Assembly (NCBI GenBank): GCA_033105485.1
Contig: CP136956.1
Location: 310,001-374,000 of the forward strand
From: LVI-A0039 sp033105485
Lineage (GTDB): Bacteria; Bacillota_I; Bacilli_A; UBA3375
DNA: 64,000 bases
Direction: 5' to 3'
In this document: positions 41,375 to 51,261 of the stretch, one piece after another
Layout: each line of letters begins with the position of its first letter
Position numbering within the stretch: position 1 is the first letter of the stretch
Position numbers and translations under genes: made by a program
The notes under the pieces: model-generated
Told to the model about the DNA's origin: nothing
Database searches by the model: none
The model's input: only the letters and a program-made list of their open reading frames with translations

Positions 41375-43947
41375 ATGTATCCTAGTCGCTCTTTATCTCT
41401 ATCATCAAGCATTTTAAGAATCTTCTTATCAAATATATACAGAAGTTCAATATTATCAATAATTTCAGTCTTGTTAAAGTTAAAGTTTATTGGAGATATT
41501 CTTTCATCTTCTTGCATAAAGCCTTCTCCAAATTCTGCCGACTTTAAATTCGGTAAGAAGTCAATGCTTTTGTTTGTTATTTCTGAAATCAACTTCATAT
41601 TATCATTTTTCAAAAATATTTTATATTGCATTTGTGATAACACACTCATCGGGATATCTTCAGGACTTTGTGAAATAAAGTCAATTTCCGAATCAAACTT
41701 ACGACACTCTCTTGCTGTAGTAACAGAGAATCTTGTTAAATATTCATTAGCAAATGCTCTGTGAGACTCATCTAAAATAAAGGCATTTTGTTTACTCGCG
41801 TCATATAGTTTCTTTCTCATGAAGTTAAGAAGTGTAACTAATATTGGATTAAGTTTTACATCGTCATCTTTTATATCGGTAATACAGAAGTTTATATATT
41901 CATTACTTAAATCAATTGATGTGTAACCATTGAAATAACTTCTTAGGATTGTATGTGAATACTTGTGAACGAATTCGAGTATCTCTTCATTTTCTCCAGT
42001 CTCTTCTAAATAGGTATAGAGCTCATCTAACTTCGGATATTCATTATTTTTTGACTCTTCAGTCAAATTATAACCAGTATAAAACTCACTTAATCGTTTT
42101 GTCATTTTATCTGCAATTAGGTAGTAGTTAGGATTTCCAATTGAAAAGAAACTTACTAAAAATGATAAGTGATTATTAATTGGATCCTCACATGTCCAAT
42201 CGGTTACTTGTAGAGGATTAATAACACTACCATGACCAATGTGAATAGTTTCTCCCCCTAACTCCTCAAATAGACTTACATAGTCTCCTTGAACATCGAT
42301 ATTATATACCCCTCGACCTTCTGCTGCGTATTCTAGAAGTATCATTTTAATTAAAGTTGTTTTACCGCTACCAGTTTTACCTGATATGAACTTAGAGTTT
42401 GTAATCCTGTCTGGGTTCTTATCATAGTCCATTGAATTCCAGGCAATAAGACCATCACTACCGACATACTTTAAGTGTCCTCTATCATCTTCAATTTTTG
42501 AATAGTTAAATAGTCCACCATATGCAAGGTGAGTCATCGATAATTCCTTAAAGTCTTTTACCTCTTTAAGTAATACCCATTCGTTTAACAATTGCTTTTG
42601 CACAAATAACTCACTGTCTAGTTGCAAGTTTTCATAGTTCTCTTTTAAACTTTCTTCGAGGACTTGTAATTCTTCAAGTGTGTCAGCTTCAATCTTAACA
42701 ATGAGTTTAAAACCAACAATGTTTTCCACCTTATTATTCAATTGTTCTAGATAGCTACTGATAACTCGAATCTCTTGACTTTCTAAATACTTCTTCGATG
42801 TCTTTTCAGTATCATCAATACGCATAACTGCTTCATCAATCGAGTTATCCATCGCTTTTATGATTTCATTTCGATTATATTGCTTGTACTCAATTTTAAT
42901 ATCGATACGTGGTTCTTTTAAAAGTTCTTCTAAATATAACTCTTCTTGCTTTAAAGCAATATCAGTTGTGGCCATATACTTTTGGTAATATCTATCGCCA
43001 TCATTTAAAATCATGACAATATGGTCTTTTTTGATTTGCAATTCCTGGACATCATTAATATCTCCAAGAATTATATTATCTACAATATCAACATCACTAG
43101 CTAAGCAGTCTTCCGTTGTGAGAACTTGACATTGCTTATAACCAATATTTCGTACCTTTTTCCCTTCATATGGAATTGTTACATAAAAATAAGGGACACT
43201 TTGGCTAAGCAATTTTTCATACACACCTAACTGATACTTTTTATATAGTTCAAGTACTTTTATTCCGTTTGTTTCAAAGTCATAAAAGTTATATGTATTT
43301 GTATCATGATATTTATAAATACTCATTTGTAAATTTTGCTCATAGAATTTATAAAGTTCTGATACAAAGTAAAATCGTTGTTCTTGATTATCAAACCATT
43401 TTGTATACTTTGGAATTAATTTCTTTACTACAAATAAGTTATCATTTTGATTTATAATCATCTGATTATATTCATCGAAACTAATACTATACTTATCATA
43501 TTCACCCTCATTCAATGTACTGTCACGGTAATTAATAAGTTCATATATATTTCTAGATACGTGTAACTTAAGTTTGTTTGATCCATTTAGCACTTTGACT
43601 TGTACCCGTTTGATTGGATATAGTAGTTTACCCATCATATCGTTTGGTTTTCTTATAATTATTGGTTCATATTCAAAGCGAGTTTCAAGAAACAACTCTC
43701 TATCACGGAAGAAATAAACTTTGCTATACATATACGTAGCTTGATCAATAATTATCTCATACAAACTTTTGCTAGATACTTTTGATACTAACGTATATCC
43801 ACAAAGTATAGAGGTCACAGTAACTACTAATGAATTTATATCTGTGAATATTTCAATCCCTAAGTAAATTGAGAAAATCACACATACTTCCATATAGCTA
43901 AAACCACGTAACGTCTGCTTCTTCCTTATATCTCTAGGTATTATCAT
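41371..43947 (-). CDS. virB4: VirB4-type conjugation ATPase
   Basis: ATPase of 858 residues energising the type IV secretion channel. Two N-terminal hydrophobic segments (about 18-50) precede a long variable region, then Walker A SGKTGSGKTTLIK (about 520), GVYNIDVQGDY, and the C-terminal FILDESHRAFAN Walker B (about 728) with ISQSPEDIP. Its N-terminal membrane segments resemble a PrgI/TcpC-like module fused to VirB4. It is flanked by the VirB6-like gene upstream (4-base overlap) and the wall hydrolase downstream. Confidence 0.92.
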   Translation of the reverse strand: MIIPRDIRKKQTLRGFSYMEVCVIFSIYLGIEIFTDINSLVVTVTSILCGYTLVSKVSSKSLYEIIIDQATYMYSKVYFFRDRELFLETRFEYEPIIIRKPNDMMGKLLYPIKRVQVKVLNGSNKLKLHVSRNIYELINYRDSTLNEGEYDKYSISFDEYNQMIINQNDNLFVVKKLIPKYTKWFDNQEQRFYFVSELYKFYEQNLQMSIYKYHDTNTYNFYDFETNGIKVLELYKKYQLGVYEKLLSQSVPYFYVTIPYEGKKVRNIGYKQCQVLTTEDCLASDVDIVDNIILGDINDVQELQIKKDHIVMILNDGDRYYQKYMATTDIALKQEELYLEELLKEPRIDIKIEYKQYNRNEIIKAMDNSIDEAVMRIDDTEKTSKKYLESQEIRVISSYLEQLNNKVENIVGFKLIVKIEADTLEELQVLEESLKENYENLQLDSELFVQKQLLNEWVLLKEVKDFKELSMTHLAYGGLFNYSKIEDDRGHLKYVGSDGLIAWNSMDYDKNPDRITNSKFISGKTGSGKTTLIKMILLEYAAEGRGVYNIDVQGDYVSLFEELGGETIHIGHGSVINPLQVTDWTCEDPINNHLSFLVSFFSIGNPNYYLIADKMTKRLSEFYTGYNLTEESKNNEYPKLDELYTYLEETGENEEILEFVHKYSHTILRSYFNGYTSIDLSNEYINFCITDIKDDDVKLNPILVTLLNFMRKKLYDASKQNAFILDESHRAFANEYLTRFSVTTARECRKFDSEIDFISQSPEDIPMSVLSQMQYKIFLKNDNMKLISEITNKSIDFLPNLKSAEFGEGFMQEDERISPINFNFNKTEIIDNIELLYIFDKKILKMLDDRDKERLGYI

Positions 43948-45869
43948 CGTTTCCTCCTAACATTTTTCTTAAGTGAATTTAAACTTTGGAGTTTATTTTC
44001 ATTTTGTTTTGATATATCAAATGGATTATGTGAGTTTGAATTTACTGGAGTAAATCCACTCGAGGGTGTCTCATCACTAGGTTTAAAAATATCAGTATTT
44101 GACGCAGCTTCGGTTGTATTTTGATTTCCATTAAAGTGAACCCCACTATTTGGAATTTCAGATACAGTACCACCAGTACCACCAGTACCACCAGTAGTAG
44201 TTCCTGAACTATTAGCACCATTGCTACTAAATGCGTTATGTGACTGCTCTACATTACTTTCTTTTTTTGGATTGTTTGTATCGCTATCGATTTTATTCAC
44301 ACTTTCATTATTATTTAATGGCTTAGTAGATACTTTAGGAGTCTCATCACTACCTGACGTTGATAAACTATTACCGCTTTCACCAAGTTGATTTTCACTA
44401 GGCTTTAGCTCTCCAGAGTTTGAAGGGGTTTTAGAAATACCATTTTTTTCTTGCCCGTTAGATTTAAGGGATTTTAAGTTATTTTCTTTTGAAGATTTAC
44501 CATTTAAATCACCAGGGTTAGTTATATTTTCCTCTTTAATATCAGGCGATGCGCTATCTCCACTATTACTTGTGTCTGCCTTCAAGCTTGAGTTTCCATC
44601 ACCCTTCTGATTATCTTCGGGGTTATTAGGGGAGCTATTTTCTCCAAGTGAGTCATCACCTTCATTTTTACCAAACTTATCCTTAAGACCATCGATTGTT
44701 TCTTCTTGTTTACTTCTTCGATATGGATTGTTTGACATAAGGCTTTTACCTAAACCTTCAGCTGCACCTTTTCCTGCACCTTTTAGTTTAGTCTCTCCAT
44801 TAACTGCTCCTTCAAATCCACCAGCTGCTACATTTTTAAGTGTCTCCGCGGCACCGTCTTTTACTTTAGATACTGCACCACCTAATGTTTTTATAGCATT
44901 ATTTGCAATCATTGTATTTAGTGCCCTACTTGTTCCTAAATCAATTCCAAATACTTTCTCAATTGTTGCACTACCATCAAATATGGTTATTATAATTGCA
45001 ATTTGTATCATAAGATACACTAGTCCCGATTGTTTTATATTATATCCAGATAATATTAGCATCTTACTAAAGTACTCAGAAATCATAAAGTAGCTTTGTA
45101 ATATGTATACTGTTAAAAATACTTTTGCTATCTTTCTAAGTAAATAATTTAAATAGTTCTTCATAAATGGAGCATTATCTATGATAGAAAATATAATTGC
45201 AAATAGTCCAATCGCTCCTGCAATTGCAATTTCAATCATATCTTTTACAGTAACTCCACCAATTATTAATAGTGCAAGCAATAGCCCAACCCCAACTAAG
45301 CATGTAAATATTAGTGAGGGTTCATATCGATAGTCACCCTTTTCACGCACAACTTCGCAATCACTTGAGGAGTAACATACCTCTACATCATGATCTAATT
45401 CTTCTAAGATGTCTAGCCTTTGAATTTCTTCCCAACTATCACTCTCTAGTCTAAAATCATTATCTTCATTTGCATAATCCTTTACACTATAGTTCATAAG
45501 CGAGTTCGCAATCCCAAATGTCGAGTCAGTTTGCTGAATACTTTCAATTCCTGCACTTCCTATATCTGATACTACAAACACAAATAAATTTATAAATACT
45601 CCAGCACCTACTAATGCAAGGATAATTCGCTGCATTATTTTGGGCATTTTCTTAGAATCGAATAGCATTGCGTATAGTACAACAATTACAATAATAAATA
45701 CAGCTAGCGTTTTAACAATTGGGTCAAATTGATGTAAAAACTCAATATACTGATCGTTTATAAAATCGAGCGAGGTTAAATGTCCTACCACTTCTTCAAT
45801 ACCATGAAGTCCATTAGCTGCACCATAACCTAAATCCCATTCAAGCTGTTGTAATGCTTCTCTAAACAT
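43944..45869 (-). CDS. VirB6-like polytopic channel protein
   Basis: Protein of 641 residues. Hydrophobic segments near 50-75, 82-105, 180-205, 210-232, 240-275 and 285-305 form the membrane part. The remaining half (about 340-641) is a low-complexity Ser/Asn/Gly/Glu/Lys tail with stretches such as GTTTGGTGGTGG. Length, topology and position between VirB2-like and VirB4 genes match VirB6/TrbL (Tn916 Orf15-type) proteins. The tail is predicted disordered. AAGGAGGTG ribosome binding site. Confidence 0.78.
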   Translation of the reverse strand: MFREALQQLEWDLGYGAANGLHGIEEVVGHLTSLDFINDQYIEFLHQFDPIVKTLAVFIIVIVVLYAMLFDSKKMPKIMQRIILALVGAGVFINLFVFVVSDIGSAGIESIQQTDSTFGIANSLMNYSVKDYANEDNDFRLESDSWEEIQRLDILEELDHDVEVCYSSSDCEVVREKGDYRYEPSLIFTCLVGVGLLLALLIIGGVTVKDMIEIAIAGAIGLFAIIFSIIDNAPFMKNYLNYLLRKIAKVFLTVYILQSYFMISEYFSKMLILSGYNIKQSGLVYLMIQIAIIITIFDGSATIEKVFGIDLGTSRALNTMIANNAIKTLGGAVSKVKDGAAETLKNVAAGGFEGAVNGETKLKGAGKGAAEGLGKSLMSNNPYRRSKQEETIDGLKDKFGKNEGDDSLGENSSPNNPEDNQKGDGNSSLKADTSNSGDSASPDIKEENITNPGDLNGKSSKENNLKSLKSNGQEKNGISKTPSNSGELKPSENQLGESGNSLSTSGSDETPKVSTKPLNNNESVNKIDSDTNNPKKESNVEQSHNAFSSNGANSSGTTTGGTGGTGGTVSEIPNSGVHFNGNQNTTEAASNTDIFKPSDETPSSGFTPVNSNSHNPFDISKQNENKLQSLNSLKKNVRRKR

Positions 45870-45893
45870 TTTTCACCTCCTTATTTTTATGCC

Positions 45894-45914
45894 GAAGGGT
45901 CATTATGACCCCTC
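45894..45914. repeat. leader palindrome, copy upstream of the VirB6-like gene
   Basis: Core GGGTCATTATGACCC with a C insertion in one arm, 25 bases upstream of start codon 45869 and nine bases after the preceding stop. Confidence 0.9.
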
Positions 45915-45923
45915 ATGCTAAAG

Positions 45924-46223
45924 CTACATGTAAAACATATTTACTATATTATCAGCCGAACTAATTATTAAAATTCCGATGATAATCCAAAGCATATTTT
46001 CCTTTGCCATTTCTTTCATTTGTTTAGTTCCGAAAATTAGCACTAATGCTACTACTACGATTGATAAGACCGCAATTTGCTCACCATGTTTTACAATTTG
46101 GTCTGTTGCGTTTGATATCACGCTATCAAAATCATTTGTTGTGGCCATAACTGTTGGTGACATATTTGTTATTGCATTTTTAACTGTTTCTGCATTTATT
46201 TTAATCATTTCTAAATTGTTCAT
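45924..46223 (-). CDS. VirB2-like small membrane subunit
   Basis: Protein of 99 residues with a polar N-terminal third (about 1-48), two hydrophobic segments (about 49-66 and 75-97) and a short basic loop between them (KQMKEMAKEN). This matches VirB2/TrbC-type pilin-like subunits in size, topology and position. There is no clear signal-peptide cleavage site, so it may stay as an intact membrane protein. AGGAGAAAATA ribosome binding site. Confidence 0.68.
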   Translation of the reverse strand: MNNLEMIKINAETVKNAITNMSPTVMATTNDFDSVISNATDQIVKHGEQIAVLSIVVVALVLIFGTKQMKEMAKENMLWIIIGILIISSADNIVNMFYM

Positions 46224-46242
46224 TATTTTCTCCTAAAAAAGT

Positions 46243-46263
46243 GAAGGGCCATAATGACCCCTC
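46243..46263. repeat. leader palindrome, copy upstream of the VirB2-like gene
   Basis: Variant core AAGGGCCATAATGACCCCT, about 20 bases upstream of start codon 46223. Confidence 0.85.
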
Positions 46264-46316
46264 ACCTTACTTTCTATTTATTTTCACAAGTTTCAAGTTG
46301 GCACCTGCTGGCCATT

Positions 46317-48380
46317 TTAACTAAAGATTATTTCATCAAGTCTAGTATCTTTGTCTTCATTCTTGACGTACTCTAAGTCTTCAGCATATAAAAAACTTGG
46401 TCTAAGCCATTGTTTGGCCAAATCCATCCTTGACATTTGCACATATGCTTTAGCCATTGGATTTTTTCTTAGTTCCTCTGGTGATACTAAGTCACGTTCT
46501 TCTTCTGCCATTGTTTTAGACATCTCACTATACTTTGAGCCACTAAACGACTCGTGTATTTGAGTCGTTTTTCCAAATAACTCACTAAAGTATTTAAGTG
46601 TTTTATTATCATTTGATAATAAGTACATCTTAATGTGAGCTTGATCTAATATTGTATCCTTAGCTTGCTCACCATATATATCTTCAAACTGGCCAATATT
46701 TTGTACAATCATTGCAAATAGTACATTACGACCTAGTGAGATTGTAAGCCAATTCGGAAAGCCATTAATCTTAGTTAGGTTACCGAACTCTTCTAACAAG
46801 TAGTACAGCCTTCTAGGTAACTTACCATTAGGCTGTTTATCTGCAAAGCTTACCGCTTCATAATATACCTGAGATATAAATGTAGACACAATACTGTGAT
46901 ATTTAGTATCGTAATCGGGGGCAATAAGATAAAACGCAACTGGTTTTTCACCTTTGACAAATTCAGTAATTGATAAATCACTTGAGCTCGTAATCTTATT
47001 CACACTATCTGCACCATATATCTTAAGAGCTGTCTCAAATGTTATCTGTGTTGAACTAAATGTTTTATCACTAAGTTCACTTGGAAAGTAAGACTTTGCA
47101 ATATTATGTTCTGGGAAATTAGATAGTGCAGCTTTATACTTTATTACATTTTCAAAATCTACCTGGGTAATTTTAAGAAGGTCTTTTTGCTTATAAAACA
47201 AATTGTAAATATTAAACAATTCTCGTTTATTATTTACAAAGCAATCTTCTAGTATGAAGTATGTAAGTGATACAAATAAGTGATTTGACATTTGCGTAAA
47301 TATTGCATTTTGTCCCTCTGTATCCATTGGGTAGAGTGGTGCTGCTAAACGAATAAGTTCATCTTCAACACGACTCATATCAATTTTACGCATTTCAATG
47401 ATTTCTCGAAGCGCAGTTCCATCACCTTCAGCAATAGGAATTGCTCCTGATGGAATTACGTTACTTGTGTCTCTTTTGTCTTCAATATAAATATCGTTTA
47501 CCTTAAGTATTTGTTCATATATGTCATACACCTTTTCAAATGAATTAAACCTACCTGAGTCTTCGATATCAGTTAAATCAATCTTTATACATTCATAGCC
47601 ACCTTGTTGCATGTGACCTGCAGTCTTTCTCCAAAGTTCACCTTTAGGGTCAGTGATCACAACAAGTGGTTTTTCTTTTTCATCTTTAAGCCTCGCAAAG
47701 TAAAGTAGTTGTGGTATTAGATAACATATTGTCTTACCACTACGAGTTACTCCATTTATAACTAAATGCATTGGATGAGTTACAATTTGAGTAAAGTTTG
47801 TATATACGATCCCTGGAACTTTATTAAACTTAATATTATGCAGACTATTCGCAAACAGCCGTGCTTTAATAAGCTGCTCTGCTGTTTTATCAATTACTAC
47901 ATCTTTGGAATAAACCCAATTTTCGACCCACTCTCTTGTCAAAAGTTTCTCGAAATTAAAAAAAGGCCTCCACTTAATCGGGAGACCTAATATTGATATT
48001 TCTTGATATTCACCAACAAGAAAACCTGCATGGTATTCTCGTCCCTCTTTAACACTTAGAAATTCTCGCTTAATTTCCTTCTTAGTTGCAAATCTCGCTT
48101 TACCTTTTGAGTACGTATTTTTGGTAAGTGTAAGTAATTCCATTTTGAGTCTATAAAACTTACCTCTAAACATAAATCTAAGCCCAACTAAAATTAGAAC
48201 TGTGATTATCAATTTGAATATAAATAGGTTTATTGTTGTATTTTGGAAATAGAAGTTCCCTATTTTACCAAGTACTCCAACCACCAGTGACATACATTCA
48301 GTTGGGAACATAATAAATAGAATTACCAATGCAACGTAAAATACCATCAATCCAGTTTTTATCTTTTTACTTCTTTCCAT
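46317..48380 (-). CDS. virD4: VirD4-type coupling protein
   Basis: Type IV coupling ATPase of 687 residues that brings the relaxase-DNA complex to the channel. Two N-terminal membrane segments (about 10-32 and 48-68), Walker A NGVTRSGKTICY (about 205-216), VVITDPKGELW shortly after, Walker B YYLLEEFGNL (about 527) and the conserved AMIVQNIGQ following it. The 5' end overlaps the stop of the upstream gene by one base. The full T4CP layout without an obvious C-terminal specificity domain. Confidence 0.94.
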   Translation of the reverse strand: MERSKKIKTGLMVFYVALVILFIMFPTECMSLVVGVLGKIGNFYFQNTTINLFIFKLIITVLILVGLRFMFRGKFYRLKMELLTLTKNTYSKGKARFATKKEIKREFLSVKEGREYHAGFLVGEYQEISILGLPIKWRPFFNFEKLLTREWVENWVYSKDVVIDKTAEQLIKARLFANSLHNIKFNKVPGIVYTNFTQIVTHPMHLVINGVTRSGKTICYLIPQLLYFARLKDEKEKPLVVITDPKGELWRKTAGHMQQGGYECIKIDLTDIEDSGRFNSFEKVYDIYEQILKVNDIYIEDKRDTSNVIPSGAIPIAEGDGTALREIIEMRKIDMSRVEDELIRLAAPLYPMDTEGQNAIFTQMSNHLFVSLTYFILEDCFVNNKRELFNIYNLFYKQKDLLKITQVDFENVIKYKAALSNFPEHNIAKSYFPSELSDKTFSSTQITFETALKIYGADSVNKITSSSDLSITEFVKGEKPVAFYLIAPDYDTKYHSIVSTFISQVYYEAVSFADKQPNGKLPRRLYYLLEEFGNLTKINGFPNWLTISLGRNVLFAMIVQNIGQFEDIYGEQAKDTILDQAHIKMYLLSNDNKTLKYFSELFGKTTQIHESFSGSKYSEMSKTMAEEERDLVSPEELRKNPMAKAYVQMSRMDLAKQWLRPSFLYAEDLEYVKNEDKDTRLDEIIFS

Positions 48381-48925
48381 TATAATCCTAACTCGTTGTA
48401 TTCTACTTGGCGTTTATAGGGTTCACTTCTTTCTAAACTTCCTAATTCATAATTGATTTTTAAGTCATTTAGTTTATGTTCATTTTCAGTAATGATACCA
48501 TCGTTGTCTAAATCGTATATTTTAGTAATATGATCAACTTTATCAACATCAATACCAATAATACTTTTGCTATCATCGCCGTAATGTTTAATAAGTAATG
48601 CGCTCTTGACCTCATCTACATCAAGTTTTAGTTCTCTTTCAATAATACCTAACATGTTATCCTGACTTAAGACATATAACATATCATATGGAATATCTGG
48701 AAGAGTTTTGGCCATGCACATACCTTTGAATTCACTATAATCTGAAATACCTGTTATATATGTGTCTTTACTTTCTAAATGTCTAATGACTGTATACATG
48801 TTCTTTTCGAAAAAGTTACTTGCAAACATCTCACCTTTAATTTCCTCTTTGTAATTACTTTGTAGTTTATGGCTACTAAAATGATTGATTAAACTATCGT
48901 TTAATTTTGCTTTAGCATAGTTCAT
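48380..48925 (-). CDS. hypothetical protein with one EF-hand loop
   Basis: Soluble protein of 181 residues. Near residue 142 DLDNDGIITENE satisfies the calcium-binding EF-hand loop (D1, D3, D5, G6, I8, E12), but only one such loop is visible. The rest is alpha/beta without a recognised domain. It is the gene directly before virD4 (one-base TAATG overlap), so it may serve the coupling step. Leader carries the palindrome 21 bases upstream. Confidence 0.6.
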   Translation of the reverse strand: MNYAKAKLNDSLINHFSSHKLQSNYKEEIKGEMFASNFFEKNMYTVIRHLESKDTYITGISDYSEFKGMCMAKTLPDIPYDMLYVLSQDNMLGIIERELKLDVDEVKSALLIKHYGDDSKSIIGIDVDKVDHITKIYDLDNDGIITENEHKLNDLKINYELGSLERSEPYKRQVEYNELGL

Positions 48926-48945
48926 TATTTTCTCCTAAATTTATA

Positions 48946-48966
48946 GAAGGGTCATTATGACCCCTC
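48946..48966. repeat. leader palindrome, copy upstream of 48925
   Basis: Core GGGTCATTATGACCC, 21 bases before start codon 48925. The TAA stop of the upstream nuclease gene (48955-48957) lies at its centre. Confidence 0.92.
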
Positions 48967-49614
48967 ATTTTTATATTCATAGTTATAAACTTCTCCATTT
49001 ATCTCAAATGTTATTTTATAACTACTCGGAATCATTGTAAAATCATTGGGATAGTTTATATAAGCTTTAAAATTATTTGCTCCTCCATCCCTGCGTATTA
49101 ATTCTTCCATTTGATATTGCTGCACTTCTTGATTTAAATAACTATCTTGTGGCGTAATATTATAACTGTTACTAACGCCACCAAGGCTATCTGCAATAAT
49201 ATGTCCTTCATCTAAATTGATATCTTCAGTTCCTTTTACCTTTGCTTCATCAGGGCAGTAACGACCACCACTTGTTACATCTTCTAATTCATCGTTTTGT
49301 AATATTATTTCCTCTGCTTCTACATAAACAAGTTGCCTAGTGGAATTAGTATATGCATAATATTCTCGATTAGCAAAGTTGCTATCAAAACCAATATCGA
49401 CTACACTATTTGCTTTGCGTTTTCCACTTAGATCACAACTATCAATATCTAGCTCTTCATACTCTACATCGCTATATAATATATTATCGACTTTTCGTTC
49501 TTTTATAAGTTCGGGTACTTGTCTTATTCCAAAACTTAGTACCATTACTAACAACGCTAACTGAAGCGTTTTAAAAAATATTCGATTTTTAAATTTTCCT
49601 TTAAATGGTTTCAT
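48955..49614 (-). CDS. membrane-anchored DNA-entry-type nuclease
   Basis: Protein of 219 residues with an N-terminal membrane segment (about 12-30) and an outside domain of the DNA/RNA non-specific endonuclease (beta-beta-alpha metal) type. The catalytic region is DEGHIIADSLGG (about 134-145) followed by SYNITPQDSYLNQE, close to EndA/DNA-entry nucleases, with Glu instead of Arg in the DRGH motif. EndA-type nucleases degrade DNA at the surface. Here it is co-transcribed with conjugation genes. Confidence 0.85.
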   Translation of the reverse strand: MKPFKGKFKNRIFFKTLQLALLVMVLSFGIRQVPELIKERKVDNILYSDVEYEELDIDSCDLSGKRKANSVVDIGFDSNFANREYYAYTNSTRQLVYVEAEEIILQNDELEDVTSGGRYCPDEAKVKGTEDINLDEGHIIADSLGGVSNSYNITPQDSYLNQEVQQYQMEELIRRDGGANNFKAYINYPNDFTMIPSSYKITFEINGEVYNYEYKNEGS

Positions 49615-50552
49615 TATAAATCAAGTTCACTTTCTAAATTTGGTGCAGTAATGCGATGTTCTTTTAGAGGATATTCAGTATTAGAATCCATGAGTCTATC
49701 TATTTCCTGACTGCCTTCAAAGGTCGTTGCTTTTTGTATGTTATATTTAGCGTGGCCAACTTGTACAAAAAGTGTAGTACTTTTAAGTTCTGTAGTTACT
49801 TCGCTTTTATTTACAATACTAAAATTATAGTTACCACTCATTACTGCGATTTTGCTTGTGTATAGCAATCCTTCTTTGTCATACTCTTCCATTAGCCAAA
49901 TCACATGAGACTTAACCATCTCAAAATCTATTTCCTGGTTATCAATTGCATGACTACCTTTTATAATTTCTTCAAGGCAATCATCCATTAAATTCCACTT
50001 GAAGTTACTGTAATCATCATAATCACCAGATAATATTTCACCACTTGATGTTACATGGATAAGTTCTTCTTCTTCTTCTTCAAGAACGTGCTTTAATTCC
50101 TCTCTTGTTTCTTTTGATAGTTTAGTTGTATCAAAATCACTCATCTTTAAATCCTGAGTCTCTTCCCATATCCAGTCTTTACCCATGTCATCAAAGAATT
50201 CAGTATAATCTTGCTCAAAGATGTAATTTGATACTTCACCTTTATTTTCTAAAATAAAGTCTTGTATTTGCCTATCAGTAGGATTATAATCTGGCTTTAA
50301 ATGATTAGATATATATTCATCTAAAAGTTCTGTTTCTATATAATCATAATAATGATCATCAACAATACTGTAGTAATCTGTTTTAACAAACTTACTGTAT
50401 GCCATGTTTAAAAAAGACATTTGATTAATTACAGATAAATCGGTAAATTTGTCACTATACATTAATTTATCTAATACAGAAGCTTTCTGTATATCTTCAT
50501 AGTGTTCTTGGTAAAAATCATTTAATTCTTTAATACTCATTGTTTCCTGCAT
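49614..50552 (-). CDS. hypothetical acidic protein
   Basis: Soluble, strongly acidic protein of 312 residues, rich in Asp, Glu and Tyr (for example VDDHYYDYIETELLDEY), without signal peptide or membrane segment. Acidic cytoplasmic proteins of this kind in mobile elements include anti-restriction DNA mimics, but no specific resemblance can be shown. Its stop overlaps the start of the nuclease gene by one base. Confidence 0.6.
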   Translation of the reverse strand: MQETMSIKELNDFYQEHYEDIQKASVLDKLMYSDKFTDLSVINQMSFLNMAYSKFVKTDYYSIVDDHYYDYIETELLDEYISNHLKPDYNPTDRQIQDFILENKGEVSNYIFEQDYTEFFDDMGKDWIWEETQDLKMSDFDTTKLSKETREELKHVLEEEEEELIHVTSSGEILSGDYDDYSNFKWNLMDDCLEEIIKGSHAIDNQEIDFEMVKSHVIWLMEEYDKEGLLYTSKIAVMSGNYNFSIVNKSEVTTELKSTTLFVQVGHAKYNIQKATTFEGSQEIDRLMDSNTEYPLKEHRITAPNLESELDL

Positions 50553-50584
50553 TTTTCTCCTAACTTTATATTTGCATAATTAAG

Positions 50585-50887
50585 TTATAATTTTTGGGTT
50601 ATTATTTTAAGCGTGAAAAATGAAGGGCATAATGACCCTTCACCTTCATTTGTATTTAGTTTGTATTTATATTTCTCTTTTTTAAAATCAAAAATAAAAG
50701 TGCTTAAACAAATAAGCAAAATTGTTATTAATGACACATACAAGATTATTACTTTTATTTCTACTGTTACTACTTCCGTTTTATTCACAAAATCAATATA
50801 ATTAGATTTGTAAAAGACTAATATGTCATGTAGTTTATTAATAAAGTTATATGACATGATAGGCAACGCTATAGTAAAAGTAGACAA
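50585..50887 (-). CDS. hypothetical small membrane protein with altered end
   Basis: Protein of up to 100 residues with one clear hydrophobic segment (about 46-68) and a basic cytoplasmic stretch after it. The frame reads through a defective copy of the element palindrome. A complete copy in this orientation would have given an in-frame TGA after GEGS (about residue 84), so the last 16 residues are probably acquired by a one-base loss. The start is uncertain because the ribosome binding site is weak. Confidence 0.4.
   Translation of the reverse strand: MSTFTIALPIMSYNFINKLHDILVFYKSNYIDFVNKTEVVTVEIKVIILYVSLITILLICLSTFIFDFKKEKYKYKLNTNEGEGSLCPSFFTLKIITQKL
50622..50641. repeat. defective leader palindrome copy
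   Basis: GAAGGGCATAATGACCCTTC lacks one base of the core. It lies 70 bases from the next start codon (50552), the only copy not at 18-25 bases. Confidence 0.85.
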
Positions 50888-50902
50888 GCAATACAGTTAA
50901 AC

Positions 50903-51256
50903 TTAATTACAATACTTTCTTATCATGTAAAAAGATATACATGCTAGAGCAAGCTCAATAGTCACTAATGGTAACATCTCTTTATAATGCCCATTTGTAG
51001 CTAACTCCTGCAATACTAAGAAATTTGTAATCATTAATAGATATATAAGCAAATGAATTGGGCTCCAATTTTCCACGTATGCTATGATGTTCAGCATTAA
51101 ACAAAATACTACAATTCCAACAACTAATAATAAGTCTGATGTAGAGCAATAATTTGTTGATATTAGTATATTTAATATACTAAGTAATATACTGCTAAAC
51201 ATCATTAGACTATTTATCAATCTTTTTGCCAATATCCTTGTCATTTTATTCTCCAA
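50903..51256 (-). CDS. hypothetical polytopic membrane protein
   Basis: Protein of 117 residues consisting of about four membrane helices with short loops, starting MENKMTRILAKRLINSLMMFS. It is placed five bases downstream of the coiled-coil membrane protein gene and shares its transcript. No family recognised. Confidence 0.55.
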   Translation of the reverse strand: MENKMTRILAKRLINSLMMFSSILLSILNILISTNYCSTSDLLLVVGIVVFCLMLNIIAYVENWSPIHLLIYLLMITNFLVLQELATNGHYKEMLPLVTIELALACISFYMIRKYCN

Positions 51257-51261
51257 TTCGA

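Noticed and set aside
49614..50552. Anti-restriction DNA mimic
   Set aside because: High acidity alone is insufficient; no ArdA or related motif is visible.
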